Below are positions 16,695 through 24,694 of a stretch of DNA of 64,000 bases, piece after piece. The DNA comes from Simplicispira sp. 125 (lineage in GTDB: Bacteria > Pseudomonadota > Gammaproteobacteria > Burkholderiales > Burkholderiaceae_C). A model generated the notes under the pieces. That model saw nothing but the letters and a program-made list of their open reading frames with translations. It searched no databases and was not told the origin of the DNA. The stretch lies in contig NZ_QEKM01000001.1 of assembly GCF_003096555.1 (NCBI RefSeq), positions 434,001 to 498,000 of the forward strand, in the 5' to 3' direction. The translations under genes were made by a program, and so were the position numbers. The stretch's first letter is position 1, and each line of letters begins with the position of its first letter.

Positions 16695-17746
16695 AGCGAC
16701 GCCTCCTTTTGCAATCGGGCCTGCCTTGGCTGGCCGCTGCCTGGTGGGGTGTGCCCGCCTGGGCAGGCCCGGCGGGCAGCACCATCGCGGCCCGTTTTGG
16801 TCAACTGCCACCGCCCGAGCGCGTGCGCCGGGTGTTTGCAGCGGGTGCGCCTGCGGGCGTGCTGCTGGCCGCTCTGGCCCCTGAAAAACTGGTGGGCTGG
16901 CCGCTGCAGTTGAGCGACGCCGCCCGCGGCCTGCTCGGCGCGCCGCTGCGCGATCTTCCGTTTGTGGGGCGCCTGGCCGGGCGGGGCAGCACAGTGCCCA
17001 TGGAAACCCTGGTGCAGTTGCAGCCCCATGTGATCCTCGATTCCGGAACGGCCGACGCCACCTACATCTCGGCCGCCCAGCGCGTGACCGAGCAGACCGG
17101 CCTGCCCTGCGTGCTGGTGCACGGCCGTCTGGCCGACCACCCAGCGCAGCTGCGCGAAGTAGGGCAACTGCTGGGCGTGGCCGAACGCGGCCAACGCCTG
17201 GCCGCCTATGCCGACACGGTGTTGGCGCTGGCGGCCCAGGTGCGTGTCACCGTGCCGCCGGGTGAGCGCCCGCGCGTGTACTTTGGCCGCAGCGCCGACG
17301 GCCTGGAGACAGGGCTGGAAGGCTCCATCAACCTCGAGGTGCTCGACTTTGCCGGGGGCCGCAACGTGGCCGCTGCCGCCGGCAAGGGCTCGCTCACCCG
17401 CGTCTCGATGGAGCAGATCCTGGGCTGGGACCCTGAGGTCATCGTCACCCAAGACCCTGCCTTTGCGCGCCGTGCCTTGAGCGACCCGCTGTGGCAATCG
17501 CTCACCGCCGTGCGCAAGCGCCGCGTGCACTGCGCGCCCAGCATGCCGTTTGGCTGGCTCGATGGCCCGCCCGGCGTGAACCGGCTCATCGGCGTGCACT
17601 GGCTGGTGCAACTGCTGCACCCCGCGCACCCGGCGGTGCGTGCGCTCGAACCTTTGCCCGTGGCTGTGCAGCGCTTTTACCGCCTGTTCTACGGCGCAGA
17701 TCTGTCGCAGAAAGCGGTGGCGGCCTTGCTGGAAGGTACGGCGTGA
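16691..17746 (+). CDS. Class III (BtuF/MolA-like) periplasmic binding protein
   Basis: A 351-residue secreted protein with a signal peptide of about 25 residues (LLLQSGLPWLAAAWWGVPAWA). The BtuF-type fold is suggested by RVRRVFAAGAPAGVLLAALAPEKLVGWP, LVQLQPHVILDSGTADATYI and the late block MEQILGWDPEVIVTQD. MolA of Haemophilus, which binds molybdate and tungstate, belongs to this class. It is followed by matching BtuC-like and BtuD-like genes, so it is the binding protein of that importer. It starts by ATGA overlap with the DUF2478 gene and ends just before repeat copy C. An iron-siderophore or cobalamin substrate is the alternative; genomic context favours molybdenum. Confidence 0.82.
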   Translation: MKRRLLLQSGLPWLAAAWWGVPAWAGPAGSTIAARFGQLPPPERVRRVFAAGAPAGVLLAALAPEKLVGWPLQLSDAARGLLGAPLRDLPFVGRLAGRGSTVPMETLVQLQPHVILDSGTADATYISAAQRVTEQTGLPCVLVHGRLADHPAQLREVGQLLGVAERGQRLAAYADTVLALAAQVRVTVPPGERPRVYFGRSADGLETGLEGSINLEVLDFAGGRNVAAAAGKGSLTRVSMEQILGWDPEVIVTQDPAFARRALSDPLWQSLTAVRKRRVHCAPSMPFGWLDGPPGVNRLIGVHWLVQLLHPAHPAVRALEPLPVAVQRFYRLFYGADLSQKAVAALLEGTA

Positions 17747-17761
17747 AATTGATAATAAATT

Positions 17762-17804
17762 GGCCTCTAGCGCTTATGTATCAAGCGCTATTAGCTATCA
17801 ATTT
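17762..17804 (-). repeat. Dispersed palindromic repeat, copy C (inside an operon)
   Basis: GGCCTCTAGCGCTTATGTAT then CAAGCGCTATTAGCTATCAA: inverted orientation relative to copies A and B. It fills the 73-bp gap between the binding-protein and permease genes, the only sizeable gap in an otherwise overlapping operon, and could form an mRNA hairpin that tunes downstream expression. Confidence 0.8.
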
Positions 17805-17819
17805 GGTAGTCATACGCCT

Positions 17820-18881
17820 ATGACAACCTGCGTGAAAGAGGCTCCGCAGGCGAGCGCCATGCTCTGCCCGCCAGCCCGGGCCATCTGGCTGCCCTGGGCC
17901 GTGGCAGGCGTGCTGTTGGCGGCCGTGGTGGTCGCCGCGTTTGCGCTCGGCAAGTTCCCCATGGCCCCGGCCGACCTGTTGCGCGCCGTGCTGGCGCGCA
18001 TCACGGGGACGGAATCGGGCCTCTCGCCCGCCCAGGAAACCGTGGTCTGGAATATCCGCCTGCCGCGCGTTGCCGCCGGGTTGTTGGTGGGCGCGGGGCT
18101 GGCGGCGGCGGGCGCGGCTTACCAGGGCATGTTTCGCAACCCGCTGGTCTCGCCCGACATCCTGGGCGTGTCGGCCGGTGCCGGGTTGGGCGCGGTGCTG
18201 GGCATCTACCTGAGCCTGCCGCTGGCGGTGGTGCAGGCGCTGGCCTTCGTGGGCGGATTGCTCGCAGTCGGCACGGTGGTGGGCGTGGCGGGGCTGGTGC
18301 GGCGGCACGACCCGGTGCTGGTGCTGGTGCTCGCGGGCATTGCGGTGGGCGCACTGCTGGGCGCGGGCATTTCGCTCATCAAGATATTGGCCGACCCGAC
18401 CACGCAACTGCCTTCCATCACCTTCTGGCTGCTGGGTGGCCTGAACGCCGTGACCACGGCCGACCTCGCGGTGACGGCGCCGGTCATGCTGGTGGGCCTG
18501 GTACCCATGGCGCTCTTGCGCTGGCGCATGAACCTGTTGAGCCTGGCCGACGAAGAAGCGCAGGCGCTGGGCATCTCCGTCGTGCGCCTGCGTCTGCTGC
18601 TGGTGGCGGCTGCCACTTTGAGCACGGCGGCGGCGGTGTCGCTGACCGGCATCATCGGCTGGATTGGCCTGGTGGTTCCCCATGTGGCGCGGCTGTTGGT
18701 GGGGCCCAACTTTGCGCGTCTGCTGCCAGCATCACTCTTGCTGGGCGGCGGTTTCTTGGTAGCTACCGACACACTGGCACGCACCGTCGCCAGCATCGAG
18801 CTGCCGCTGGGCATCCTCACGGCGCTGGTGGGCGCACCGTTCTTTTTGTTCTTGCTGGCGCGGCCGGGGCGGGGCGAATGA
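17820..18881 (+). CDS. FecCD/BtuC-type ABC permease, probable molybdate importer
   Basis: A 353-residue inner-membrane protein with about ten transmembrane helices. Family marks include NIRLPRVAAGLLVGAGLAAA and GMFRNPLVSPDILGVSAGAG near residues 80-125, and the C-terminal SLTGIIGWIGLVVPHVARLL, which is the coupling region for the ATPase. The first 20 residues are polar, then helix one starts at LPWAVAGVLLAAVVVAAFAL. Its ATG at 17820 follows repeat copy C, and its stop overlaps the ATPase gene (ATGA at 18878). Together with the preceding binding protein it matches the MolABC architecture. Confidence 0.88.
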   Translation: MTTCVKEAPQASAMLCPPARAIWLPWAVAGVLLAAVVVAAFALGKFPMAPADLLRAVLARITGTESGLSPAQETVVWNIRLPRVAAGLLVGAGLAAAGAAYQGMFRNPLVSPDILGVSAGAGLGAVLGIYLSLPLAVVQALAFVGGLLAVGTVVGVAGLVRRHDPVLVLVLAGIAVGALLGAGISLIKILADPTTQLPSITFWLLGGLNAVTTADLAVTAPVMLVGLVPMALLRWRMNLLSLADEEAQALGISVVRLRLLLVAAATLSTAAAVSLTGIIGWIGLVVPHVARLLVGPNFARLLPASLLLGGGFLVATDTLARTVASIELPLGILTALVGAPFFLFLLARPGRGE

Positions 18882-19708
18882 GCACCGCGCCGCAATCGAC
18901 GAAAGCCACTGCGCCGGTGCTGCAAGCCTGCGCCCTCACCATCGGCCACGGCCAGCGGCGCGTGGGCAGCGACCTGGATTTTGCAATGGCGCCCGGCGAA
19001 GTGCTGTGCCTGCTCGGCCCCAATGGCAGCGGCAAAACGACACTGTTCCGCACCCTGCTCGGCCTGCTGGCGCCGCTGGCGGGCGAGGTGCTGGTGCTGG
19101 GCGAGCCCGTGGCCGCGTGGCCCCGCAGCGCCTTTGCGCGCCATGTGGGCTATGTGCCGCAGGCGCATGCCGGCATCTTTCCGTACACGGTCGAAGACGT
19201 AGTGCTGATGGGCCGCGCCGCCCGCATCGGCCGTTTTGCAGCGCCTGCGCAGCAGGACCGCGACCATGCCCAGCATTGCCTGCACACCCTCGGCATTGCC
19301 CACCTGCGCCAGCGCATCTACACCGCCATCAGCGGCGGCGAGCGCCAACTGGTGCTGATTGCCCGCGCGCTGGCGCAAGAGCCCGTGCTGCTGGTGATGG
19401 ACGAGCCCACCGCCAGCCTCGACTTTGGCAACCAGATCCGCGTGCTCGAACACATTGCCCAGCTGCGCCAGCAAGGCATGGCCGTGCTGCTCTCCACCCA
19501 CCAGCCCGAACACGCGCTGCGCATTGCCGATCGCATTGCCCTGCTCGGCGGTGGCTGCCTGGTGGCCATCGGCACGCCTGCCAGCACCGCGACACCCGAA
19601 CGCCTGGCCGCCTTGTACGGCGTGAGCGAACGCGCTGTCACCACGAGCCTCGCCGCCAGCCTGGGCACCACCACAGCCATATCCCATCCCCCGGAAACCA
19701 CCCCATGA
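18878..19708 (+). CDS. FecE/BtuD-type ABC ATPase, probable molybdate importer
   Basis: A 276-residue ATPase with Walker A LLGPNGSGKTTLFRTLLG, signature ISGGERQLVLIARAL, Walker B LLVMDEPTASLD and switch VLLSTHQPEHAL. The segment VPQAHAGIFPYTVEDVVLMG is typical of iron/cobalamin-class importers. The C-terminal tail (about 30 residues after GTPASTATPERLAALYGV) is also typical of that class. It powers the permease encoded just upstream, with which it shares a 4-bp overlap, and it overlaps the methyltransferase gene downstream by 4 bp. Confidence 0.9.
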   Translation: MSTAPQSTKATAPVLQACALTIGHGQRRVGSDLDFAMAPGEVLCLLGPNGSGKTTLFRTLLGLLAPLAGEVLVLGEPVAAWPRSAFARHVGYVPQAHAGIFPYTVEDVVLMGRAARIGRFAAPAQQDRDHAQHCLHTLGIAHLRQRIYTAISGGERQLVLIARALAQEPVLLVMDEPTASLDFGNQIRVLEHIAQLRQQGMAVLLSTHQPEHALRIADRIALLGGGCLVAIGTPASTATPERLAALYGVSERAVTTSLAASLGTTTAISHPPETTP

Positions 19709-20499
19709 CCATCGAAGCCATCGACTTTGGCCGCCTCTACCGCGACCACCTGGCCACCACGGCCCGCACCCGCAAAACCGCCAGCGCATGGGACAGCCGC
19801 GCCGCCGGCATGGCCAGCAAGGCCCTGAACAGCCGCTATGCCGAGGAATTTGTGGCGCGCATGGATCTGCAGGGCGCTACCTCGCTGCTGGACGTGGGCT
19901 GCGGCCCCGGCACCATCGGCCTGGCCGTGGCCCACCAGTTGCAGCGCGTGGTGGGCCTGGACTACAGCAGCGCCATGTTGGGCGCCATGCGTGCCAAAGC
20001 GGCGGAGATGCAGCTTGCCAACGTCGAAACCCTGCACCGCGCCTGGGAAGACGACTGGAGCGACGTGCCCGAGTGCGACATCGTCGTGGCATCACGCTCC
20101 ACCACGGTCGAAGACATCGCCACCGCATTGGAGCAGTTGCACGCCAAGGCAAGGCTGCGGGTGTACCTCACGCACCTGGTGGGTGGCCATTTCACCGACC
20201 CGGCCCTCCAGGCCGTCATCGGCCGCCAGGTGCCCAGCGTGCCCGACTACATCTACCTGCTCAACATCCTGCACCGCATGGGCATCCACCCACGGCTGGA
20301 CTACATCGCACACGAAGACCGGCTGGCCGATGCGGTGGACTTTGATGACTTTGCACGCCGTGTCGCGTGGTCCGTCGGTGACCTCGATGGCGACGAACGG
20401 ACGCGCCTGCGCACCTGGTACGAACGCGCTACGCCGCAGGAGCGCAGGGGTACGCCCATGCGTTGGGCGTTTATTGCGTGGGAGAAAGAACCATGCTGA
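19705..20499 (+). CDS. Class I SAM-dependent methyltransferase in molybdenum operon
   Basis: A 264-residue soluble enzyme. The SAM-binding motif I is SLLDVGCGPGTIGLAVAHQL near residues 58-77, followed by VVGLDYSSAMLGAMRAKA (motif II acidic residue) and the CDIVVASRSTTVED strand. The acceptor substrate is unknown. It is wedged between the importer ATPase (4-bp overlap) and the DUF364 gene (7-bp overlap), so it belongs to the same transcript. Methylation of a chelator or of a cofactor intermediate is possible but not shown. Confidence 0.82.
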   Translation: MTIEAIDFGRLYRDHLATTARTRKTASAWDSRAAGMASKALNSRYAEEFVARMDLQGATSLLDVGCGPGTIGLAVAHQLQRVVGLDYSSAMLGAMRAKAAEMQLANVETLHRAWEDDWSDVPECDIVVASRSTTVEDIATALEQLHAKARLRVYLTHLVGGHFTDPALQAVIGRQVPSVPDYIYLLNILHRMGIHPRLDYIAHEDRLADAVDFDDFARRVAWSVGDLDGDERTRLRTWYERATPQERRGTPMRWAFIAWEKEPC

Positions 20500-21368
20500 C
20501 CACGGCCACCCGCCTCGATGCGCCGCCCACCACACAAGGCGAAACCTTGCTGGCCGAGTTGCACGCCGAAGTGGTGGCCGCTTTGGGTCCCGAGTTGGCG
20601 CAAACCCTGCGCATCGAGCGCGCCGTGCTCGGCGTCTTTTTCACGGGCGTCAAGCTGTCCAACGGCGTGGGTGGCCTGTGCGCCACGCCCATCAAAAGTG
20701 TGCCCGAGGCCGTGTGTTGCCCCAGCTCAGCCATGGCCATGCCGGTGCCGGGCAAGATCGCCGGGCGCAATGCGGTGCAATGGCTGCAAGACCTCTACCG
20801 CCCGCAAGACCTGCGCCGTGCGCTGGCCATCGCCACGCTGAACGCATTGGTCGACACCTTGTGGCTGCGGGATGGCCCGCCCCCGGGCGCCCGGGGGCAG
20901 GCTGGCGATGCATTTGATGCGCTCGGCATCGCACCCGGCCAACGCGTGGTGCTGGTGGGCGCATTTGTGCCCTACATGCGCGAGCTGCGCAAACGGGGCC
21001 AGTCGTTTGGTGTGCTGGAGCTCGATCTCTCCACCCTGCGGCCTGACGAGCGGGTGTTTCACATTCCACAAGAGCGCGCAGCGCAAGCCATTGCCGAAGC
21101 CGACGTGCTCATCACCACCGGCACCACGCTCATCAACGGCACGCTCGACGGCCTGCTGCAGCACCTGCGCCCCGGCGCGCAGGCCGCTGTGGTGGGCCCC
21201 ACGGCTACGTTGTGGCCTGCGCCCTTTGCGCGCCGTGGGACCACGGTGGTGGGCGGCACACGCGTGACAGACGCCGATGCGCTGCTGGATCTGTTGTCCG
21301 AGGGGGGCTCGGGTTACCACTTCTTTGGCAAATCGGTGGAGCGCGTCAGCCTGTGTGTGAACCCATGA
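20493..21368 (+). CDS. DUF364 / DUF4213 putative heavy-metal-chelation protein
   Basis: A 291-residue cytoplasmic protein. The N-terminal part (about residues 15-105) looks like DUF4213, with GVFFTGVKLSNGVGGLCATP; the C-terminal part is the Rossmann-like DUF364 domain with GQRVVLVGAFVPYMRELRKR, VLELDLSTLRPDE, EADVLITTGTTLINGTLDGL and AAVVGPTATLWPAPFARRG. DUF364 is annotated only as a putative heavy-metal chelation domain and is found in molybdenum and nitrogenase contexts. It starts inside the end of the methyltransferase gene and ends in an ATGA overlap with modD, so it is co-translated with both. Confidence 0.8.
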   Translation: MLTTATRLDAPPTTQGETLLAELHAEVVAALGPELAQTLRIERAVLGVFFTGVKLSNGVGGLCATPIKSVPEAVCCPSSAMAMPVPGKIAGRNAVQWLQDLYRPQDLRRALAIATLNALVDTLWLRDGPPPGARGQAGDAFDALGIAPGQRVVLVGAFVPYMRELRKRGQSFGVLELDLSTLRPDERVFHIPQERAAQAIAEADVLITTGTTLINGTLDGLLQHLRPGAQAAVVGPTATLWPAPFARRGTTVVGGTRVTDADALLDLLSEGGSGYHFFGKSVERVSLCVNP

Positions 21369-22225
21369 CCAGCCTGCCTTCTGTCTTTTTCGACCACGCC
21401 ACCATCGACGCCTGGATTGCCGAGGACGCGCCGCTGCTCGACCTCACCACGCACCTGCTGGCCATCGGCGGGCAATCTGCGCGCATGACCTTCACCGTGC
21501 GTGGCGATACGGTGGCTGCCTGCACTGAAGAAGCTGCGCGTGTGGTGCAGCACTGCGGTGGGCAAGTGCAAAGCTGCGTGGCCAGTGGGTCGCGCGTGCG
21601 GCCTGGCACGGCGCTGCTGGTGGCCACGGGCGAGGCTGCTGGCCTGCTGCGCGCCTGGAAGGTGGCGCAGAACCTGCTCGAATACGCCTGCGGCGTGGCC
21701 GGCGCCACGGCGCGCATGGTGCAGGCGGTGCAAGCCGCAGCCCCTGGGGTAGCGGTGCTGACCACGCGCAAGCACGCGCCGGGCCTGCGGCGCATTGCGC
21801 TCAAGGCTACGCTCAGTGGCGGCGCTTTTCCGCACCGGCTGGGTGTGGGCGAGACGGTGCTCGTGTTTGCACAGCACCGCGCGTTGGTGGGTGACTGGGA
21901 TGCAGTGCGGGCACGGCTTGCACTTGCTGCGCCCGCGCTGGCCGAGAAAAAATGCGTGGTGGAGGTAACCTCGCTCGAAGACGCTTGTGCCGCCATTGGC
22001 GCGGGAGCTGATGTGCTGCAGTTCGACAAGGTGATGCCAGAGCAATTGCGCGCATGGTGCCCGCAACTGCGTGAACGGCACCCGAAGCTCGGGCTTTTGG
22101 CGGCCGGTGGTGTGAACGGCCAGAACGCCGCCGACTACGCCGCCAGCGGGGTGGATGCGCTGGTGACGAGCAGCCTGCACTACGCGCACCCGGCCGATGT
22201 GGGTGTGCAGATGGAGCCGCAATAA
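21365..22225 (+). CDS. modD: ModD protein, quinolinate-phosphoribosyltransferase homologue
   Basis: A 286-residue homologue of NadC that is associated with molybdate transport in many bacteria. It keeps the fold markers EDAPLLDLTTHLL (residues 20-32), the NLLEYACGVAGATARMVQAV helix, the TTRKHAPGLRRIALKA substrate loop, GGAFPHRLGVGETVLVFAQH and the C-terminal barrel strand LGLLAAGGVNGQNAADYA. NadC itself makes nicotinate mononucleotide; the function of ModD is not settled. It overlaps the DUF364 gene by 4 bp and ends 77 bp before modE, which has its own start region. Confidence 0.9.
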   Translation: MTSLPSVFFDHATIDAWIAEDAPLLDLTTHLLAIGGQSARMTFTVRGDTVAACTEEAARVVQHCGGQVQSCVASGSRVRPGTALLVATGEAAGLLRAWKVAQNLLEYACGVAGATARMVQAVQAAAPGVAVLTTRKHAPGLRRIALKATLSGGAFPHRLGVGETVLVFAQHRALVGDWDAVRARLALAAPALAEKKCVVEVTSLEDACAAIGAGADVLQFDKVMPEQLRAWCPQLRERHPKLGLLAAGGVNGQNAADYAASGVDALVTSSLHYAHPADVGVQMEPQ

Positions 22226-22302
22226 CCGCAATGGCCGCGCTGGCCCAGATGCCCGCCGCGGCTGTTCTACACTGGTGTTTTCACCCTTTGCAGCAAACAA
22301 CG

Positions 22303-23115
22303 ATGCCTTCCAAAGACAAACGCATTGAACTGGGCGGCTCCGTGTGGATGACGGTGGGCGGTGAAAGCCTGGGCGGGCCGGGTCGTATCGCCTTGCTGGC
22401 ACACATTGCCGAGTGCGGCTCCATCACGCACGCCGCCAAGGCCATGAAGATGAGCTACAAGGCCGCGTGGGATGCCATCGACACCATGAACAACCTGGCG
22501 GGCGAGCCCTTGGTTCAGCGCGTGACGGGTGGCAAGGGCGGTGGCGGCACGGTGCTCACGCGCCGGGGTGCGCAACTGGTCGAGAACTTTCACCTGATTG
22601 AGAGCGAACACCGCCGCTTCATTGCGCAGTTGAGCGCGCAGGCCAACGGTATTGCCGATGATTTTTTATTGATTCGGAGAATCAGCATGAGAACCAGCGC
22701 ACGCAACCATTTTGCAGGCCCCGTGACCCACGTTCAGCGCGGCGCCGTCAACGACGAAATTGAAATCCAGGCTGCAGGCGGCCACAAAATTGTGGCCATC
22801 GTGACGCACGAGAGCGCACAAGACCTGGGCCTGGATGTGGGCGCGCAGGCGTTTGCGCTCGTCAAGGCCTCGTCCATCGTGGTGGTGACCGATGCCGAAG
22901 GGGCAAAGTTTTCGGCGCGCAACCGGCTCACCGGTACCATCGCACGCCTGGTGCCCGGTGCGGTGAATACCGAGGTAGTGATCGACCTGGAAGGCGGCGC
23001 CGCTGTGGCGGCCATCATCACCAACGAGAGTTGTCAGTCGCTGGCGTTGGCGGTGGGCGGCACGGCCACCGCTATTTTCAAGGCCTCCAGCGTGATCGTG
23101 GGTGCGCCTGCGTGA
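22303..23115 (+). CDS. modE: Molybdate-responsive transcriptional regulator
   Basis: A 270-residue regulator with the standard ModE layout: a LysR-like winged helix at residues 1 to about 115 (GRIALLAHIAECGSITHAAK then AMKMSYKAAWDAIDTMN), and two tandem Mop/TOBE molybdate-binding domains at about 130-196 (begins RTSARNHFAGPVTHVQRGAV) and 205-268 (begins FSARNRLTGTIARLVPGAV). Molybdate-loaded ModE dimers repress uptake genes. The two 9-6-9 dyads before modA and the receptor gene are its likely operators. I see no ModE box before modE itself. The ATG at 22303 is chosen as it begins just before the conserved helix domain. Confidence 0.93.
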   Translation: MPSKDKRIELGGSVWMTVGGESLGGPGRIALLAHIAECGSITHAAKAMKMSYKAAWDAIDTMNNLAGEPLVQRVTGGKGGGGTVLTRRGAQLVENFHLIESEHRRFIAQLSAQANGIADDFLLIRRISMRTSARNHFAGPVTHVQRGAVNDEIEIQAAGGHKIVAIVTHESAQDLGLDVGAQAFALVKASSIVVVTDAEGAKFSARNRLTGTIARLVPGAVNTEVVIDLEGGAAVAAIITNESCQSLALAVGGTATAIFKASSVIVGAPA

Positions 23116-23213
23116 TTCCATTTCTGAATCACCCGTGCTGTTGTTGCTTCGCCTTGCCTTGCTGCAGCACTGTCTGCGGCTTCGCCTAGACACGAATGAT
23201 TTGGAAATGGAAT
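23115..23213. terminator. Long inverted repeat between convergent modE and folA
   Basis: A 21-base arm at 23115-23135 (starts ATTCCATTTCTGAATCA) pairs with 23193-23213 (ends GGAAATGGAAT) at 17 of 21 positions, with a 57-base interior holding a second GTGCTG/CAGCAC stem. It could end transcription from both sides or be a small relic element. There is no T-run beyond the arms. Confidence 0.45.
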
Positions 23214-23231
23214 GAGATGCAGGGCAGTCGC

Positions 23232-23720
23232 TCAGCGCTGGCGCTCGTAGCGCACAAAGCTGAAGGGCAGGCCACTGGCGCTGGTGTGCGCCTCGCGGGC
23301 TGTCTCTACCCATTCGGGGCCCAGTTCGGGCGCGAAGGCGTCGCCGTCAAAGGGCTGGGCAATCTCGGTGACTTCAATGCCATCGGCCAGGGGCAAGGCC
23401 TGGGCGTAAATTTGCGCGCCGCCAATCACCCACACCGTTTCAGATAACTCACACATTTGTAGCGCTTCGCGCAGGCTGGATGCGCGCTGCACGCCATTTT
23501 CATGCCAATCGGGCTGGCGCGTGATGACGATGTTGCTGCGCCCCGGCAGCGGGCGAAAGCGCGGCGGGAGCGAGTCCCAGGTCTTGCGCCCCATGATGAC
23601 CGGGCAACCGCTGGTCAGCCGCTTGAAATGCGCCAGGTCTTCGGGCAGGTGCCAGGGCATGGTGCCGTCCTTGCCGATCACGCCGTTGGCGGCGCGTGCG
23701 TAGATGAGGGCGATGCGCAT
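23232..23720 (-). CDS. folA: Dihydrofolate reductase
   Basis: A 162-residue enzyme reducing dihydrofolate to tetrahydrofolate with NADPH. Family motifs: IYARAANGVIGKDGTMPWHL, the catalytic acid in PEDLAHFK (Asp28, with Glu27 before it), VIMGRKTWDSLP with the NADPH phosphate-binding arginine, and VWVIGGAQIYAQAL. The ATG at 23720 (minus strand) lies 2 bp after the thyA stop, so the two form an operon; DHFR regenerates the dihydrofolate made by thymidylate synthase. Length is standard. Confidence 0.95.
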   Translation of the reverse strand: MRIALIYARAANGVIGKDGTMPWHLPEDLAHFKRLTSGCPVIMGRKTWDSLPPRFRPLPGRSNIVITRQPDWHENGVQRASSLREALQMCELSETVWVIGGAQIYAQALPLADGIEVTEIAQPFDGDAFAPELGPEWVETAREAHTSASGLPFSFVRYERQR

Positions 23721-23722
23721 GC

Positions 23723-24556
23723 CTACACCGCCACCGGCGCCTTGATGGCCGGGTGGCATTGGTAATCGAGCACCTCGAAGTCTTCGTACTGGTAGTCGAA
23801 GATGCTGTCGGGGCGGCGCTTGATACGCAGCGTGGGGTAGGGGTAGGGTGCGCGCGCCAGCTGCGTTTGCACCTGCTCGTGGTGATTGCTGTAGATGTGG
23901 CAGTCGCCGCCGGTCCAGATGAAGTCGCCCACGTCCAGGTCGCACTGCTGCGCCACCATGTGCGTGAGCAGTGCGTAGCTGGCAATGTTGAAGGGCACGC
24001 CCAAAAAGATGTCGGCGCTGCGCTGGTAGAGCTGGCAGCTCAATGTGCCCTTGCCACCCGGCGCGGTGGCGGGCGCTACGTAAAACTGGAAGAAGGCGTG
24101 GCAGGGCATCAGCGCCATCTTGTCCAGTTCGGCCACGTTCCAGCTGCTGACGATGATGCGGCGCGAGTCGGGGTTGGTCTTGAGCGTGTCGATGACCTGC
24201 TGGATCTGGTCGATGTGGCCACCATCCGGTGTCGGCCAACTGCGCCACTGCACGCCGTACACGGGGCCCAGGTCGCCATCGGCGCGCGCCCATTCGTCCC
24301 AGATGGTGACGCCGCGCTCCTTGAGCCACAGGTTGCTGCTCGACCCGGTGAGGAACCACAGCAGCTCGACGATGATGCTCTTGAGGTGCACCTTCTTGGT
24401 CGTGACCAGCGGGAAGCCTTCGCGCAGGTCAAAGCGCATCTGGTGGCCGAACACGCTTTTTGTGCCCGTGCCGGTGCGGTCGCCTTTGGCTACGCCGTGT
24501 TTAAACACATGGCGCATGAAGTCTTCGTACTGCGAGCGGATGGGGCGGGCGGGCAT
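23723..24556 (-). CDS. thyA: Thymidylate synthase
   Basis: A 277-residue enzyme methylating dUMP to dTMP with methylenetetrahydrofolate. The catalytic cysteine is Cys152 in [11 protein letters not shown]. Other marks are the [19 protein letters not shown] phosphate/folate region at residues 26-44, [29 protein letters not shown] and the C-terminal IKAPVAV, where the terminal aliphatic residue closes the active site. An upstream in-frame extension to 24619 lacks conservation, and the chosen ATG gives the usual N-terminus. It is translated just ahead of folA. Confidence 0.95.
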   Translation of the reverse strand: MPARPIRSQYEDFMRHVFKHGVAKGDRTGTGTKSVFGHQMRFDLREGFPLVTTKKVHLKSIIVELLWFLTGSSSNLWLKERGVTIWDEWARADGDLGPVYGVQWRSWPTPDGGHIDQIQQVIDTLKTNPDSRRIIVSSWNVAELDKMALMPCHAFFQFYVAPATAPGGKGTLSCQLYQRSADIFLGVPFNIASYALLTHMVAQQCDLDVGDFIWTGGDCHIYSNHHEQVQTQLARAPYPYPTLRIKRRPDSIFDYQYEDFEVLDYQCHPAIKAPVAV

Positions 24557-24643
24557 GGGGGTGTCTCTGCGAGGCGATAAGAAACGCCCGGAAAAGGCGC
24601 GGCGGCGTAGGCCGGGCACTATTCTAATAGTTTTGATGAAATA

Positions 24644-24686
24644 GGGCTCTGGCGCTTACTGGGTAAGCGCTGGTAGCTATAAAAAA
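24644..24686 (-). repeat. Dispersed palindromic repeat, copy D
   Basis: GGGCTCTGGCGCTTACTGGG then TAAGCGCTGGTAGCTATAA. It lies between thyA and the flavoprotein gene, both minus-strand, and its hairpin could separate their transcripts. Confidence 0.8.
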
Positions 24687-24694
24687 CAGAGCAC

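Noticed and set aside
16031..19789. Long minus-strand frames (532 and 527 codons) opposite the molybdenum operon
   Set aside because: Both are antisense shadows of clearly recognised genes and show no conserved motif.
22226..22302. A third ModE box before modE
   Set aside because: No CGTTATA-like half-site or 9-6-9 dyad is present; the gap is GC-rich.
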